A stretch of 29,451 bases of DNA from UBA947 sp031550975. Lineage in GTDB: Bacteria; Cyanobacteriota; Vampirovibrionia; Gastranaerophilales; Gastranaerophilaceae. Positions 1 through 8,705 of this stretch are shown here, one piece after another (within the stretch, counting starts at the first letter, position 1; each line of letters starts with the position of its first letter). The stretch spans positions 1 to 29,451 of the forward strand of contig JAVBOC010000014.1 in assembly GCA_031550975.1 (NCBI GenBank), given 5' to 3'. The translations under genes and the position numbers were made by a program. The notes under the pieces are model-generated. The model was not told the DNA's origin, searched no databases, and saw only the letters and a list, made by a program, of their open reading frames with translations.

Positions 1-2229
1 CAAGCTAAATTACTCTCAATAACCGCTAGATTAGCGGATAACGAGTTGCATTCGCAGTTTATTACGAATGCTAAAATGCGTCTTGCGACGGATTCAAGTG
101 AAGCTACAGCAGAGTATATGAGATCGTTGGATGCGACTCAACTGATGTACACAACCTATGATGCTAAAGGCAACAAGTCCTACCAAAAGCTTACTCCGGG
201 AATCATCATGACTTACGGAGACCTCAAAAATCAGTACGGTATTGTAAACCAATACGGGCAATTGATGGTATCTTCAACCGATGCACAGAATTTTGCTGAT
301 AGCAAAAATATGGCTGAGTTCTTGAAGAAGTACGGCATTGAGTTCCAGCCAAACCCTAGATATACTGCTGCTTTGCAAGATATCTACGGCAAAGATTACG
401 CTCAATTCTACAACGGACAAGACAGCTTGACAGAGGGATTGTCTGATTCAATGGTGAATTTGTTCACAAACAGCGGTATTGCAGAAAAACAAGACGGTCG
501 TTGGGAAGTTAACACTGATCTAGGCGATTATTCTTCACAACTCACCGGATATTTAACATATGTGGAACAACAAGCACATCTTTATGCAAACGGTTCTATT
601 GATCTAAACACGTACAACCAACTTACAGACGATTATTACAACAATAATTATTTGAACACTATTTCTAGTATGCAAGGTTTTGAGCAGCCATACATTGATT
701 TAAAAAACAATGCTTCTGCTTGGCTTAATACTTATATGAGTACAGGAAATAATGCAAAATTGGACGGCATGATGGGTAACTGGGCACAAGCCATCGGGGA
801 TGCACCAACATACGTAAATAACACCACATTACCTGATAACAGCTTTGCACTTGGTTATGCAAACAGCATTTTGGTTATACAAACACTTGAATTAGCAAAA
901 GGCCTGTTCGTTGATCTTACGACAAATGCAGAAAAGGCGATCGCTGAGTCGGTAAACGCGACAGCGCCGCACTTTGGATCTAACAGTCCTTGTACTATAA
1001 AGCCGGGAACTGATGCTTATACAAGACTTCAAGCACTATGGGCAGATCCTGCAAGCGCACCGATAGTTAACGGCATTAGAATAACAGACCCTGCTGCAAA
1101 CTTTCATTATCAAGGTAGCAACATAATTGTAAACTCAAAATATTACCAAACATACGCCGTTGATACCATGGCTGCTTATTCTGACGATGTAATTAATAAA
1201 CAAAACTTATTACAGCAAAGTATCGCAAAAATAGAAGAAAATATGTCTGATATGGGTGATGATGACAAGGCTCTTGTAGCAAATTGGGTTCAAACGATAA
1301 AAAGTATGTCTAACGCAACAGCGCCTATTTCAACAACATTACAGGCCTTCAAATCACAACTGGTCAGCAAATACCAAGGTGATAGTACAGAACTTGACAA
1401 AGACATTCTCATGGCAGCATACGGAAACAACGGTCTCTGGGGCGGCTATGGAAGTGTAAACTGGGGCAACTCTCCAAGCGAAGGCGGTTCTTGCCGTGTC
1501 GGTGGTGTTGCAAAGGCAATTGATGACGCAAGCGCCAGCATAAATTTAGACGCGCTTGAAGGCATCGACAAACTGCTTGAAGATTTGTATGCATTAAAAG
1601 ACACACAAAAAGACCAACAAATGGCAGAGATGATGAAATGGTTCAACACCTGCAGTCAACAGATAGGAGCGTATGCTACCTATATGAATGCATGCGAAGG
1701 TATGAAAGAAGCTGTATTAGAATCTTTAAAAAACATCCCTGCAGAAGAAATCCCAAACCAAGATGACCCTAAAACGCAATGGTATATAAACCTTTGGTAT
1801 AGAATGGGCGGAATAAGTGAGACGACAAAATCTTCGACTGCCGCTAATAACTACAGAGTATTAGACGACAAATACATGAACAACTCTGCTTGGTTACAAT
1901 ATGCAATCGAAAACGGCATCGTTACTGTTGAACAAGTAATGTTTGACGAAAACGGTTCTGTTGCCTACCCAGGACTTGAAAACCACGAGTGGAAATCAAC
2001 AATCTACACTTCAATCATTGATATCACATATCAAGATGACACTTTAGCAATCGCAAGAGCCGAAGCAAAATACGAACAAGCTTTACGTGAGATCGAGCAA
2101 AAAGACAAGAAATACGATTCTGATCTAAAGAAACTTGAGACTCAGCACAGCTCTATGCAGACAGAATACGAGTCAATGAAAGGTATCATTGATAAGAACA
2201 TTGAGCGTTCATTTAAGGCATTTAGCTAG
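1..2229 (+). CDS. Partial large protein of a Gastranaerophilales-type family, function unknown (5' end outside window)
   Basis: The reading frame is open from base 1 and ends at a TAG at 2227-2229, so the true start lies upstream of the window; the TTG at 46 is only the first start-like codon. The visible N-terminal part (QAKLLSITARLADNEL, then SQFITNAKMRLATDSSEA) looks like the conserved opening of a family I remember from gut Melainabacteria, usually preceded by a short Met-Gly-rich start. No enzyme motif is visible. The middle is rich in Asn, Tyr, Ser and Thr with few charged residues, as in surface or secreted proteins. The last ~60 residues (about 670-727 counted from base 46) form a charged coiled coil ending in IDKNIERSFKAFS. 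No signal peptide or membrane span is seen in the visible part. Its stop overlaps the stop of the convergent M20 peptidase by four bases. Family membership is from memory; the function is unknown. Confidence 0.85.
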   Translation, partial: QAKLLSITARLADNELHSQFITNAKMRLATDSSEATAEYMRSLDATQLMYTTYDAKGNKSYQKLTPGIIMTYGDLKNQYGIVNQYGQLMVSSTDAQNFADSKNMAEFLKKYGIEFQPNPRYTAALQDIYGKDYAQFYNGQDSLTEGLSDSMVNLFTNSGIAEKQDGRWEVNTDLGDYSSQLTGYLTYVEQQAHLYANGSIDLNTYNQLTDDYYNNNYLNTISSMQGFEQPYIDLKNNASAWLNTYMSTGNNAKLDGMMGNWAQAIGDAPTYVNNTTLPDNSFALGYANSILVIQTLELAKGLFVDLTTNAEKAIAESVNATAPHFGSNSPCTIKPGTDAYTRLQALWADPASAPIVNGIRITDPAANFHYQGSNIIVNSKYYQTYAVDTMAAYSDDVINKQNLLQQSIAKIEENMSDMGDDDKALVANWVQTIKSMSNATAPISTTLQAFKSQLVSKYQGDSTELDKDILMAAYGNNGLWGGYGSVNWGNSPSEGGSCRVGGVAKAIDDASASINLDALEGIDKLLEDLYALKDTQKDQQMAEMMKWFNTCSQQIGAYATYMNACEGMKEAVLESLKNIPAEEIPNQDDPKTQWYINLWYRMGGISETTKSSTAANNYRVLDDKYMNNSAWLQYAIENGIVTVEQVMFDENGSVAYPGLENHEWKSTIYTSIIDITYQDDTLAIARAEAKYEQALREIEQKDKKYDSDLKKLETQHSSMQTEYESMKGIIDKNIERSFKAFS

Positions 2230-3509
2230 TCTTTATTATACGCTTCAAAAAATGCTTCAAGCAGTTCGTAGCCTTTGAGCATTGATTTGTAATCAACATT
2301 TTCTTCAACTGAATGCATGTTTTGTATATCAGCTGTTCCAAGCAAATACGGAGTGAATTTTTCGCCGTCTGCATTGTGAGCGTTTGCATAGATATGAGTC
2401 TCAGCGCCTGCGTGGAAAGTTGTTATATGAGGCTTAACTCCGACTTTTTTAGCGACGGCTTCGTATAAAATCGGGATGTACTGATCGCCTGACTTTTCAA
2501 ATGGCGGAAGATGTTCAGCAAAAGTCACGTCAGCGCGTGCGATACCTTTGTATTCAACGTTAAAATCAGAAACTTCGGAGGTCATGCGCTCCTTTAACTC
2601 GTCTTCAAAATGTCTGCTGGAGCTGCGGATTGAATAAGTAGCTTTTGCAGAGGTGTTAATCACGTTAGTTACATTAATGTCGCCTGCCTGGATTCCACCA
2701 AGGTTGCAAGAGGTCACTACTTCACCGTCCTCGGAGTGCCAAACTCCTTGCGGAAGATTAGAAATAAGATCAGCGATTAATTTTGCAGCGTTTTCGCGGG
2801 TGGTGTCCGCGATGTCGATTCCTGAATGCCCGCCTTTAAAAGAATTTACGGTAATTGTTGCTAAGGTGTAGCTTGCGCCGGCTGTTTCCAGGGTTCCCAG
2901 CGAGTGGCTGTCTAATACAAGAATATACTTTGATTTTAATTTTTTTAGGTCGCAGTTGCGGATTCCGCTCATACCGGATTCTTCGTCGCGGGTAAAGACG
3001 ATTTCTAAACCGCCATGGAGAATTTGAGAGGTCTGTAGTCTTTTTGCGAAAAGAAGTGCTTGAGCGAGTCCTGCTTTGTCGTCAGCGCCTAAAGTTCTGC
3101 CTTCGGCTCTGATTAGGTCACCGTCAAGATAAACATTAACAGGGCTGTCGTCGCCCACAACATCCATGTGTGCTGATAGAAGCAGCGGCATTTTTGAGCA
3201 TTCCGTTGCGATTACTCGTATATAGAGGTTTCCGTAATCGTCTTTTGTGCATTGAAGTCCGTTTACTCTGCAATATTCTTCAATCCATTTTATAAGTTTT
3301 TCCTCGCTAAGTGACGGGGAAGGAATTTGTGCTAGATTAACAAACAAATCTATAAGTTCGTGTTCGCTGCGCAAAGTATTAATATTCATGATATTGCCTC
3401 TCTTTCCTAATAGGATGCTCTTTGTTGGTTTTTGTTCCGTCGCGGCGGTCACAACACCACTCACGAGAACCATTAAAAATAATAATATAAATACAAGAAA
3501 ACGTTTCAT
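2226..3509 (-). CDS. M20-family (PepT-like) metallopeptidase with N-terminal signal-like segment
   Basis: A zinc-dependent M20 exopeptidase, probably a tripeptide or dipeptide aminopeptidase. Visible family motifs are SAHMDVVGDD (metal His/Asp), LGADDKAG (bridging Asp), FTRDEESGMSG (catalytic Glu pair), VLDSHSLG and a late MHSVEENVD His. The body from residue 41 on is 387 residues, close to the size of PepT-like proteins. Residues 1-24 look like a signal peptide (MKRF, a hydrophobic core, then VTAATEQ). Two starts are possible. The ATG at 3509 has an extended -10 (TGTTATCAT) eight bases upstream and a poorly spaced AGGG. An internal ATG at 3389 (MNINTLRSEH) has a well-spaced GAGAGG and would give a cytosolic enzyme. 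I kept the long form because the signal-like segment looks genuine. Divergent from the gltA-like gene. Confidence 0.88.
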   Translation of the reverse strand: MKRFLVFILLFLMVLVSGVVTAATEQKPTKSILLGKRGNIMNINTLRSEHELIDLFVNLAQIPSPSLSEEKLIKWIEEYCRVNGLQCTKDDYGNLYIRVIATECSKMPLLLSAHMDVVGDDSPVNVYLDGDLIRAEGRTLGADDKAGLAQALLFAKRLQTSQILHGGLEIVFTRDEESGMSGIRNCDLKKLKSKYILVLDSHSLGTLETAGASYTLATITVNSFKGGHSGIDIADTTRENAAKLIADLISNLPQGVWHSEDGEVVTSCNLGGIQAGDINVTNVINTSAKATYSIRSSSRHFEDELKERMTSEVSDFNVEYKGIARADVTFAEHLPPFEKSGDQYIPILYEAVAKKVGVKPHITTFHAGAETHIYANAHNADGEKFTPYLLGTADIQNMHSVEENVDYKSMLKGYELLEAFFEAYNKD

Positions 3510-3539
3510 TCACCCTTATGATAACATAAAATTTTTCTC

Positions 3540-3550
3540 TGTGATATAAT
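3540..3550 (+). promoter_or_regulatory. Extended -10 promoter of the gltA-like gene
   Basis: TGTGATATAAT lies about 24 bases before the first ATG of the oxidoreductase gene. It matches the TGTGnTAnAAT form found before several other genes here. No TTGACA-like -35 is seen at 16-18 bases. Confidence 0.6.
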
Positions 3551-3573
3551 TTTTACATTGAATGTAGAGGAGT

Positions 3574-4953
3574 ATGACACAAATGGCAGATAGACAGCAT
3601 GTAAAAGAACAGTGTGCAATCGCGCGCAGAAGCAATTTTGAAGCAGTAGAAAATAATTTAACCCCTGAACAAGTAAAGCTTGAATCATCAAGATGTTTGA
3701 ATTGTAAGAATCCGCGTTGCGTGGCAGGATGTCCGGTAAACATTGATATCCCGGGGTTTGTCATGGCGCTTAAAGAAGATAAATTAAATGAAGCAGGCGA
3801 AATTATTCGCAAATCAAGCATGCTTCCGTCAGTTTGCGGCAGAGTTTGTCCGCAAGAAAGACAGTGCGAAGGCAAATGCGTTTTAGGAATTAAAGGCGAA
3901 CCGATTGCGATTGGTGCATTGGAGCGCTACGTTGGAGATAACACCTCTGCTGAAATGCCTGAAATCAAACCTTCAGGTAAAAAAGTTGCTGTTGTAGGTT
4001 CGGGCTGTGCGGGGATTTCCGCTGCGGCTGATTTGCGCAAAGAAGGACACGAAGTTGTTGTTTTTGAAGCGCTTCACGAACTCGGCGGCGTTTTGCGTTA
4101 TGGCATCCCGCCATTTAGATTGCCGAGAACTTTCTTGGATAGAGAGATTTCTAACCTAAAACAAATGGGTGTAAAATTTCATACAAACGTAATCGTTGGT
4201 AAATCAATTACCCTAAAACAATTAAAAGAAGACGGTTTTGACGCGATATTTATCTGTTCTGGTGCTGGGTTGCCAAAAATGATGCGCGTTCCGGGTGAGA
4301 ATTTGAACGGCGTTTATTCGGCAAACGAATTCCTCACACGCGTAAACTTAATGAAATCATGCCGTGACAAAGAATGCCCGACTCCATTGCGTGTAGGTAA
4401 AAAAGTTGCGGTATTTGGCGGCGGAAACGTTGCGATGGACGCGGCAAGAACCGCTGTTCGCGTGGGGTTTGAAGAAGTTTATATTGTTTATCGCCGTACG
4501 GAAAAAGAACTTCCGGCGCGTTTAGAAGAAATCCGTCACGCCAAAGAAGAAGGTATTATTTTCAAATTCCTTATGGCGCCAAAAGAAATTATTGGCGAAG
4601 AAGGTTATGTTAAAAGTGTTGAACTGGAAGTCATGGAGCTTGGCGAACCTGACGAGAGCGGCCGTTGCAGACCGGTTTCAACGGGAAAAACTGAAACTAT
4701 GGATGTTGATACCGTAATTGTTGCACTTGGCACAGGCCCGAACCCGATTATCCAAAAATCTGCCGAGGCTGAAGGTTTGGAAGTCATCACTGATAAATGG
4801 GGTTACATCACCGTCGACAACGACACTTGCGCGTCCTCACTTCCGACAATTTATGCGGGCGGAGACGTTGCTCCGACCGGCGAATCAAACGCCATCAACG
4901 CAATGGGTGCCGGCAAAAAAGCTGCTAAAGCGATTAATGAAATATTAAAATAA
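3574..4953 (+). CDS. gltA: Glutamate synthase small-chain-like NADPH oxidoreductase (GltA/GltD family)
   Basis: A flavin and iron-sulfur oxidoreductase that carries electrons from NADPH. In GltB/GltD systems it feeds glutamate synthase, and standalone members are annotated as homotetrameric glutamate synthase (GltA). In order: an N-terminal Fe-S domain with CLNCKNPRCVAGCP and CGRVCPQERQCEGKC (about residues 42-110), an FAD-binding VAVVGSGCAGISAAADL (about 138), an NADPH-binding VAVFGGGNVAMDAARTA (about 278), and the C-terminal FAD motif TIYAGGDVAPTG. The 459-residue length is normal for GltA. Start choice is open: GAGGAG is one base from the ATG at 3574 but about ten bases from a second ATG at 3583 (MADRQHVKEQ), which may be the real start. 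No glutamate synthase large subunit is in the window, so the electron acceptor (or an NfnB-like role) is not settled. Confidence 0.9.
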   Translation: MTQMADRQHVKEQCAIARRSNFEAVENNLTPEQVKLESSRCLNCKNPRCVAGCPVNIDIPGFVMALKEDKLNEAGEIIRKSSMLPSVCGRVCPQERQCEGKCVLGIKGEPIAIGALERYVGDNTSAEMPEIKPSGKKVAVVGSGCAGISAAADLRKEGHEVVVFEALHELGGVLRYGIPPFRLPRTFLDREISNLKQMGVKFHTNVIVGKSITLKQLKEDGFDAIFICSGAGLPKMMRVPGENLNGVYSANEFLTRVNLMKSCRDKECPTPLRVGKKVAVFGGGNVAMDAARTAVRVGFEEVYIVYRRTEKELPARLEEIRHAKEEGIIFKFLMAPKEIIGEEGYVKSVELEVMELGEPDESGRCRPVSTGKTETMDVDTVIVALGTGPNPIIQKSAEAEGLEVITDKWGYITVDNDTCASSLPTIYAGGDVAPTGESNAINAMGAGKKAAKAINEILK

Positions 4954-4960
4954 TTTTCTT

Positions 4961-5057
4961 CGTCATTCTGACCCTGAGTATAACGAAGGGGAAGAATCTC
5001 AATATTTATGCAAAATGCTGCAGTGTTGAGATGTTTCGGCTATGCCTCAACATGACG
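4961..5057. repeat. Palindromic interspersed repeat, copy 1
   Basis: About 97 bases with CGTCATTCTGA at the left and CATGACG at the right, and inner arms AGAATCTCAA / TTGAGATGTTTCGGC. The ends and the inner arms are inverted repeats, so the RNA could fold into a long interrupted hairpin. Nearly the same sequence recurs at 6017-6113 and, in expanded form, at 16899-17031. It lies between the gltA-like gene and the secreted protein gene and may act in transcript ending or stability. I recall similar CGTCATTCTGA...AGAATCTC repeats in many unrelated bacteria. Confidence 0.85.
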
Positions 5058-5128
5058 AAAAATCTCAACCTTGTGTGAAGAAGTTTTAAATATTATACAA
5101 AGTGTCTGAATTCTGCTAATAATAAAGA

Positions 5129-6007
5129 ATGAGAAAATTATTTGCGTTATTTTTGGTATTAAATTTGGTTGGGCTGCAGGTCTTGGCGTTTGACCTTGAC
5201 CCGACGGTTGATGATGAGATTCGACGCAACTACAACCCGTCGAAACTAGAAACAGAAGCGCTTCCGCCCCTTCCAAAAACTGCTGCGCCAAAATCCACTC
5301 CAACGCCAACCCCGACACCGGTTTCTAACACTTCTACAAATACTGCTCCAAAAGTCCTGCAGCCACTCAGTGCTACAAGTGACACTTCAGCTTCCAATCA
5401 GCTAAAAGCGCGCGCGCAGTATGATTCAACCGCGATAAAAATCCCTAAAGGTACAAAATTCCGTGTGCTTTCTCATGACACTTTAAACGACAACATGGCA
5501 AAAGGACGCAAGTTGACTTTCACATCAACCCGATCCGTTACCAAGCGCTATATCACGGTGCCGAGTGCAACTGTGTTTAAGGGCGTTATCGTAAACTCTC
5601 ATCAGCCGCAACCTGCAGGAAATGGCGGTTTGCTTGTCCTAAAAGTTGATAAAATGAATTTAAACGGCAAGGAATACCCAGTAAATGCTTATATAACCAA
5701 GGCAAATACCAAAAAAGTTTTTATAAATAATATTAAAGGCAAACGCGGATATGCAAAAGGGGTTATCGATTCAACTCGTCCGGGCCGGACTTTTTACCAC
5801 AACATGGTTGATGTGACTTCGCGCCTGGCGGATGGCCCTTATACGGTCTTGCTTTCGCCGTTTACGGTAATCGCCGGCGTGCTCGTGCTGGGGGTTAATG
5901 TTATCGGTTCGCCGCTGTTTGGACTGTTTTATAAAGGTAAAAAACTTGCTATTCCTGCCGGCGCGGAATTTGAAATTAAGTTTTTGGATGATTTATATTT
6001 GGAGTAG
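5129..6007 (+). CDS. Secreted protein of unknown function with Pro/Thr linker
   Basis: A 292-residue exported protein I do not recognise. Residues 1-20 form a signal peptide (MRKLFALFLVLNLVGLQVLA, then FDLDP). A low-complexity Pro/Thr/Ser linker follows at about 48-75 (TPTPTPTPVSNTSTNTA). The rest is mostly beta-type sequence with a recurring style of basic and hydrophobic strands: KIPKGTKFRVLSHDTL, VPSATVFKGVIVNS, KVDKMNLNGKEYPVNAYI, and a last segment with a hydrophobic stretch (VLLSPFTVIAGVLVLGVNVIG) before KLAIPAGAEFEIKFLDD. The repeated 'PxGTxFxV / PxGAEFEI' pattern suggests a periplasmic beta-sandwich, but this is only a guess. No good Shine-Dalgarno precedes the ATG; TGCTAATAAT lies just upstream, so the mRNA may be nearly leaderless. 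Flanked on both sides by copies of the palindromic repeat. Confidence 0.8.
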   Translation: MRKLFALFLVLNLVGLQVLAFDLDPTVDDEIRRNYNPSKLETEALPPLPKTAAPKSTPTPTPTPVSNTSTNTAPKVLQPLSATSDTSASNQLKARAQYDSTAIKIPKGTKFRVLSHDTLNDNMAKGRKLTFTSTRSVTKRYITVPSATVFKGVIVNSHQPQPAGNGGLLVLKVDKMNLNGKEYPVNAYITKANTKKVFINNIKGKRGYAKGVIDSTRPGRTFYHNMVDVTSRLADGPYTVLLSPFTVIAGVLVLGVNVIGSPLFGLFYKGKKLAIPAGAEFEIKFLDDLYLE

Positions 6008-6016
6008 CAATTAATC

Positions 6017-6113
6017 CGTCATTCTGACCCTGAGTATAACGAAGGGGAAGAATCTCAAAAACTTTGCGGTATACAACGACTTTGAGATGTTTCGGCGTTG
6101 CCTCAACATGACG
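6017..6113. repeat. Palindromic interspersed repeat, copy 2
   Basis: Close match to 4961-5057 at both ends (CGTCATTCTGACCCTGAGTA at the left, CCTCAACATGACGG at the right). The middle differs (AAAACTTTGCGG...ACGACTTTGAGATG) but keeps the inner pairing of AATCTCAAA with TTTGAGAT, which suggests the folded form is conserved rather than the bases. It sits between the stop of the secreted protein gene and the promoter of the pyrophosphatase. Confidence 0.85.
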
Positions 6114-6153
6114 GAATATATAAGTGTTTAATAAATGGTTCTATTTTTATGTT

Positions 6154-6164
6154 TGTGCTAAAAT
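6154..6164 (+). promoter_or_regulatory. Extended -10 promoter of the membrane pyrophosphatase gene
   Basis: TGTGCTAAAAT, 31 bases before the ATG, fits the TGTGnTAnAAT form used elsewhere here. The predicted leader carries a good AGGAGAG site seven bases or so before the start. Confidence 0.6.
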
Positions 6165-6195
6165 TTACCCGTGGGGAATTTAAAAGGAGAGAGAT

Positions 6196-8613
6196 ATGTT
6201 TAAAAAATTCTTTTCGCTGGGGGGATTGTTTGCGATGTTTGCTGCAATGTTCTTGGCTGCTGCTCCTGCTTTAGCTGGGGAAGCTGATTTAGTAGTCCCG
6301 CACATTACAGGCTGTAACTTTACTCTGCTTAACGCAGGGATTATCGTTTCTGTAATTGGTGTGGTATTCGGTTTTATTGAGTTTTTGAAAGTAAAAAAAC
6401 TCAATGTTCACTCTGCAATGGCAGATGTCGGAAACACGATTTTTGAAACCTGCAAAACCTATTTGGTTCAACAGGGCAAATTCTTGATTGTGTTAGAAGT
6501 CCTTATTGGTCTATGTATCGCGTTTTACTTCGGTTTCTTGCGTCACATGCCGATTGCGGATGTTGCGATTATTCTGGCATGGTCAGTAATTGGTATCCTT
6601 GGGTCTTACGGGGTTGCGTGGTTTGGTATTAGAATGAACACACTTGCGAACTCAAGAACAGCATTCGCTGCTCTTAAAGGCGACCCGTTGGGAATCCTCG
6701 ACATTCCATTGAGAGCTGGTATGAGTATCGGCGTTCTGTTGGTTAGTGTTGAGTTAATCCTTATGTTAGTTATTTTGTTGTACGTTCCGGGACACCTTGC
6801 GGGTGCTTGCTTTATCGGGTTTGCTATCGGTGAATCGTTAGGCGCTTCTGCGCTTCGTGTGGCAGGTGGTATCTTCACAAAAATCGCTGACATTGGTTCA
6901 GACTTGATGAAAATCCAGTTTGGTATTAAAGAAGACGATCCGCGTAACCCTGGGGTTATCGCAGACTGTACCGGCGACAACGCGGGCGACTCAATCGGGC
7001 CGACTGCTGACGGGTTTGAAACTTACGGTGTAACAGGTGTTGCGCTTGTTTCATTCATCTTGCTTGGGGTTCTCGGTGAAGTTAATCAGGTTCAATTACT
7101 TGTTTGGATTTTCACAATGAGATTCCTGATGATTGCAACTTCTGTTATCGCTTACTGGGTTAACGGTGTAATCGACAAAATTTATGTTAAAACAGCTAAA
7201 AAATTCGATTTTGAACAGCCTTTGACAAACCTTGTTTGGCTGACTTCAATTCTTTCAATCGTGATGACATTTGGCGTAAGTTACAAATTGCTTGCACCAA
7301 TGGGCGGAAACCTGTGGTTAGTGTTATCTGCAATTATTTCTTGCGGAACACTTGGCGCAGCGTTAATTCCTGAATTCACAAAAATATTCACTTCGCCAAA
7401 AGCAAAACACACTGAAGAAGTTGTAACTGCTTCACGCGAAGGCGGAGCGTCATTGACAATCCTTTCAGGGCTTGTAGCGGGTAACTTCTCAGGCTTTTGG
7501 ATTGGTATGGTAATCGTTGCATTGATGGGAATTGCATATTATGCAAGCACATTAATCCCAGAAGCGACAATGATTTATCCGTCAGTATTCGCTTTCGGGC
7601 TTGTAGCATTCGGTTTCTTGGGAATGGGACCTGTTACAATTGCTGTTGACAGCTATGGACCGGTTACGGATAACGCGCAATCAGTTTATGAGCTTTCATT
7701 GATTGAAGAAATTCCTAATGTTGGGGAAGAAATCAAAAAAGAATTTGGTTTCGAGCCAAACTTTGAAAACGCTAAAGATTATCTTGAAGAAAATGACGGC
7801 GCTGGTAACACCTTCAAAGCAACTTCAAAACCGGTACTTATCGGCACAGCGGTTGTTGGTGCGACCACAATGATTTTCTCATTGATTCTTGTTATCAAAG
7901 AAGTTCTGCAAATCGAGCCGGAACTTATCTTGAACTTGCTTAACCCGTACACACTGTTAGGTTTCCTTGCGGGTGGTGCTGTAATCTACTGGTTCTCAGG
8001 CGCTTCTATGCAAGCGGTTACAACCGGTTCATACAGTGCGGTTGAGTATATTAAAAACAACATTAAACTTGACGAAAACAGCTCAAAATCAGCAAACCTT
8101 GAGAACTCAAAAGAAGTAGTAAAAATTTGTACACAATACGCTCAAAAAGGTATGGTGAACATATTTATCGCTCTGTTCTCATTCGCGCTGGCGTTTGCGT
8201 GTCTGTCTGCACCGGCAGATAATCATACGGCTGCTGTGTCATTCTTCGTCAGCTACCTGATTGCAATTGCAGCGTTTGGTCTGTTCCAGGCGGTGTTTAT
8301 GGCAAATGCGGGCGGCTGCTGGGATAACGCTAAGAAAATCGTTGAATGTGATTTGAAAGAGAAAAACACACCGCTTCACGACGCAACTGTCGTTGGCGAT
8401 ACTGTGGGCGACCCATTCAAAGACACTTCTTCTGTTGCGATGAACCCGATTATTAAATTCACAACACTTTTCGGGTTGTTAGCTATGGAAATCGCGATTT
8501 CTGAATCGTTCCGTGATATCGCTCCAATCGTTGGTTGGGTATTCCTAATCGTCGCGTTGGTGTTCGTATACCGCTCATTCTATTCAATGAGAATCCCAAG
8601 AGGGGAAGCATAG
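6196..8613 (+). CDS. hppA: Membrane-bound cation-pumping pyrophosphatase, divergent type
   Basis: Couples hydrolysis of pyrophosphate in the cytoplasm to pumping of H+ or Na+ across the membrane. The 805 residues are dominated by about 16 hydrophobic spans, the first possibly a signal-like segment. Family signatures are present but altered. The first substrate loop reads DIGSDLMKIQFGIKEDDPRNP (about 231-251) followed by GVIADCTGDNAGDSIG, where common members have DVGADLVGKVE before the DDPRNP core. The loop is one residue shorter and lacks the GKVE stretch. The GNTFKATSKP motif (537-546) has Lys at the position that in known families marks K+-independent enzymes. The third loop, VVGDTVGDPFKDTSS (about 731-745), is near canonical. 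This pattern fits an evolutionarily divergent clade of the family; whether it pumps H+ or Na+ cannot be told from sequence alone. A strong terminator follows. Confidence 0.93.
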   Translation: MFKKFFSLGGLFAMFAAMFLAAAPALAGEADLVVPHITGCNFTLLNAGIIVSVIGVVFGFIEFLKVKKLNVHSAMADVGNTIFETCKTYLVQQGKFLIVLEVLIGLCIAFYFGFLRHMPIADVAIILAWSVIGILGSYGVAWFGIRMNTLANSRTAFAALKGDPLGILDIPLRAGMSIGVLLVSVELILMLVILLYVPGHLAGACFIGFAIGESLGASALRVAGGIFTKIADIGSDLMKIQFGIKEDDPRNPGVIADCTGDNAGDSIGPTADGFETYGVTGVALVSFILLGVLGEVNQVQLLVWIFTMRFLMIATSVIAYWVNGVIDKIYVKTAKKFDFEQPLTNLVWLTSILSIVMTFGVSYKLLAPMGGNLWLVLSAIISCGTLGAALIPEFTKIFTSPKAKHTEEVVTASREGGASLTILSGLVAGNFSGFWIGMVIVALMGIAYYASTLIPEATMIYPSVFAFGLVAFGFLGMGPVTIAVDSYGPVTDNAQSVYELSLIEEIPNVGEEIKKEFGFEPNFENAKDYLEENDGAGNTFKATSKPVLIGTAVVGATTMIFSLILVIKEVLQIEPELILNLLNPYTLLGFLAGGAVIYWFSGASMQAVTTGSYSAVEYIKNNIKLDENSSKSANLENSKEVVKICTQYAQKGMVNIFIALFSFALAFACLSAPADNHTAAVSFFVSYLIAIAAFGLFQAVFMANAGGCWDNAKKIVECDLKEKNTPLHDATVVGDTVGDPFKDTSSVAMNPIIKFTTLFGLLAMEIAISESFRDIAPIVGWVFLIVALVFVYRSFYSMRIPRGEA

Positions 8614-8627
8614 CCCAAAAGAATAAG

Positions 8628-8666
8628 ATACGGCCGATTTGTTTGACAAATCGGCCGTATTTTAAT
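8628..8666 (+). terminator. Strong intrinsic terminator after hppA
   Basis: A perfect 15-base-pair stem, 8628-8642 (ATACGGCCGATTTGT) with 8646-8660 (ACAAATCGGCCGTAT), a three-base loop (TTG) and a T-rich tail (TTTAATATT). It directly follows the pyrophosphatase gene. The right arm and loop contain TTGACA, which serves as a candidate -35 for the next gene. Confidence 0.92.
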
Positions 8667-8674
8667 ATTATAAT
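8643..8674 (+). promoter_or_regulatory. Promoter with -35 inside the hppA terminator hairpin
   Basis: TTGACA at 8643-8648 is followed after exactly 17 bases by TATTAT at 8666-8671; an overlapping TATAAT sits at 8669-8674. The -35 is formed by the hairpin loop and the start of its right arm. It would drive the small gene at 8706. Confidence 0.65.
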
Positions 8675-8705
8675 AATTGCAGCATAAAGAGTACTGGAGC
8701 ATCAC

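Noticed and set aside
7388..7609. Minus-strand and other small frames inside hppA
   Set aside because: Antisense shadows of a long membrane-protein gene.
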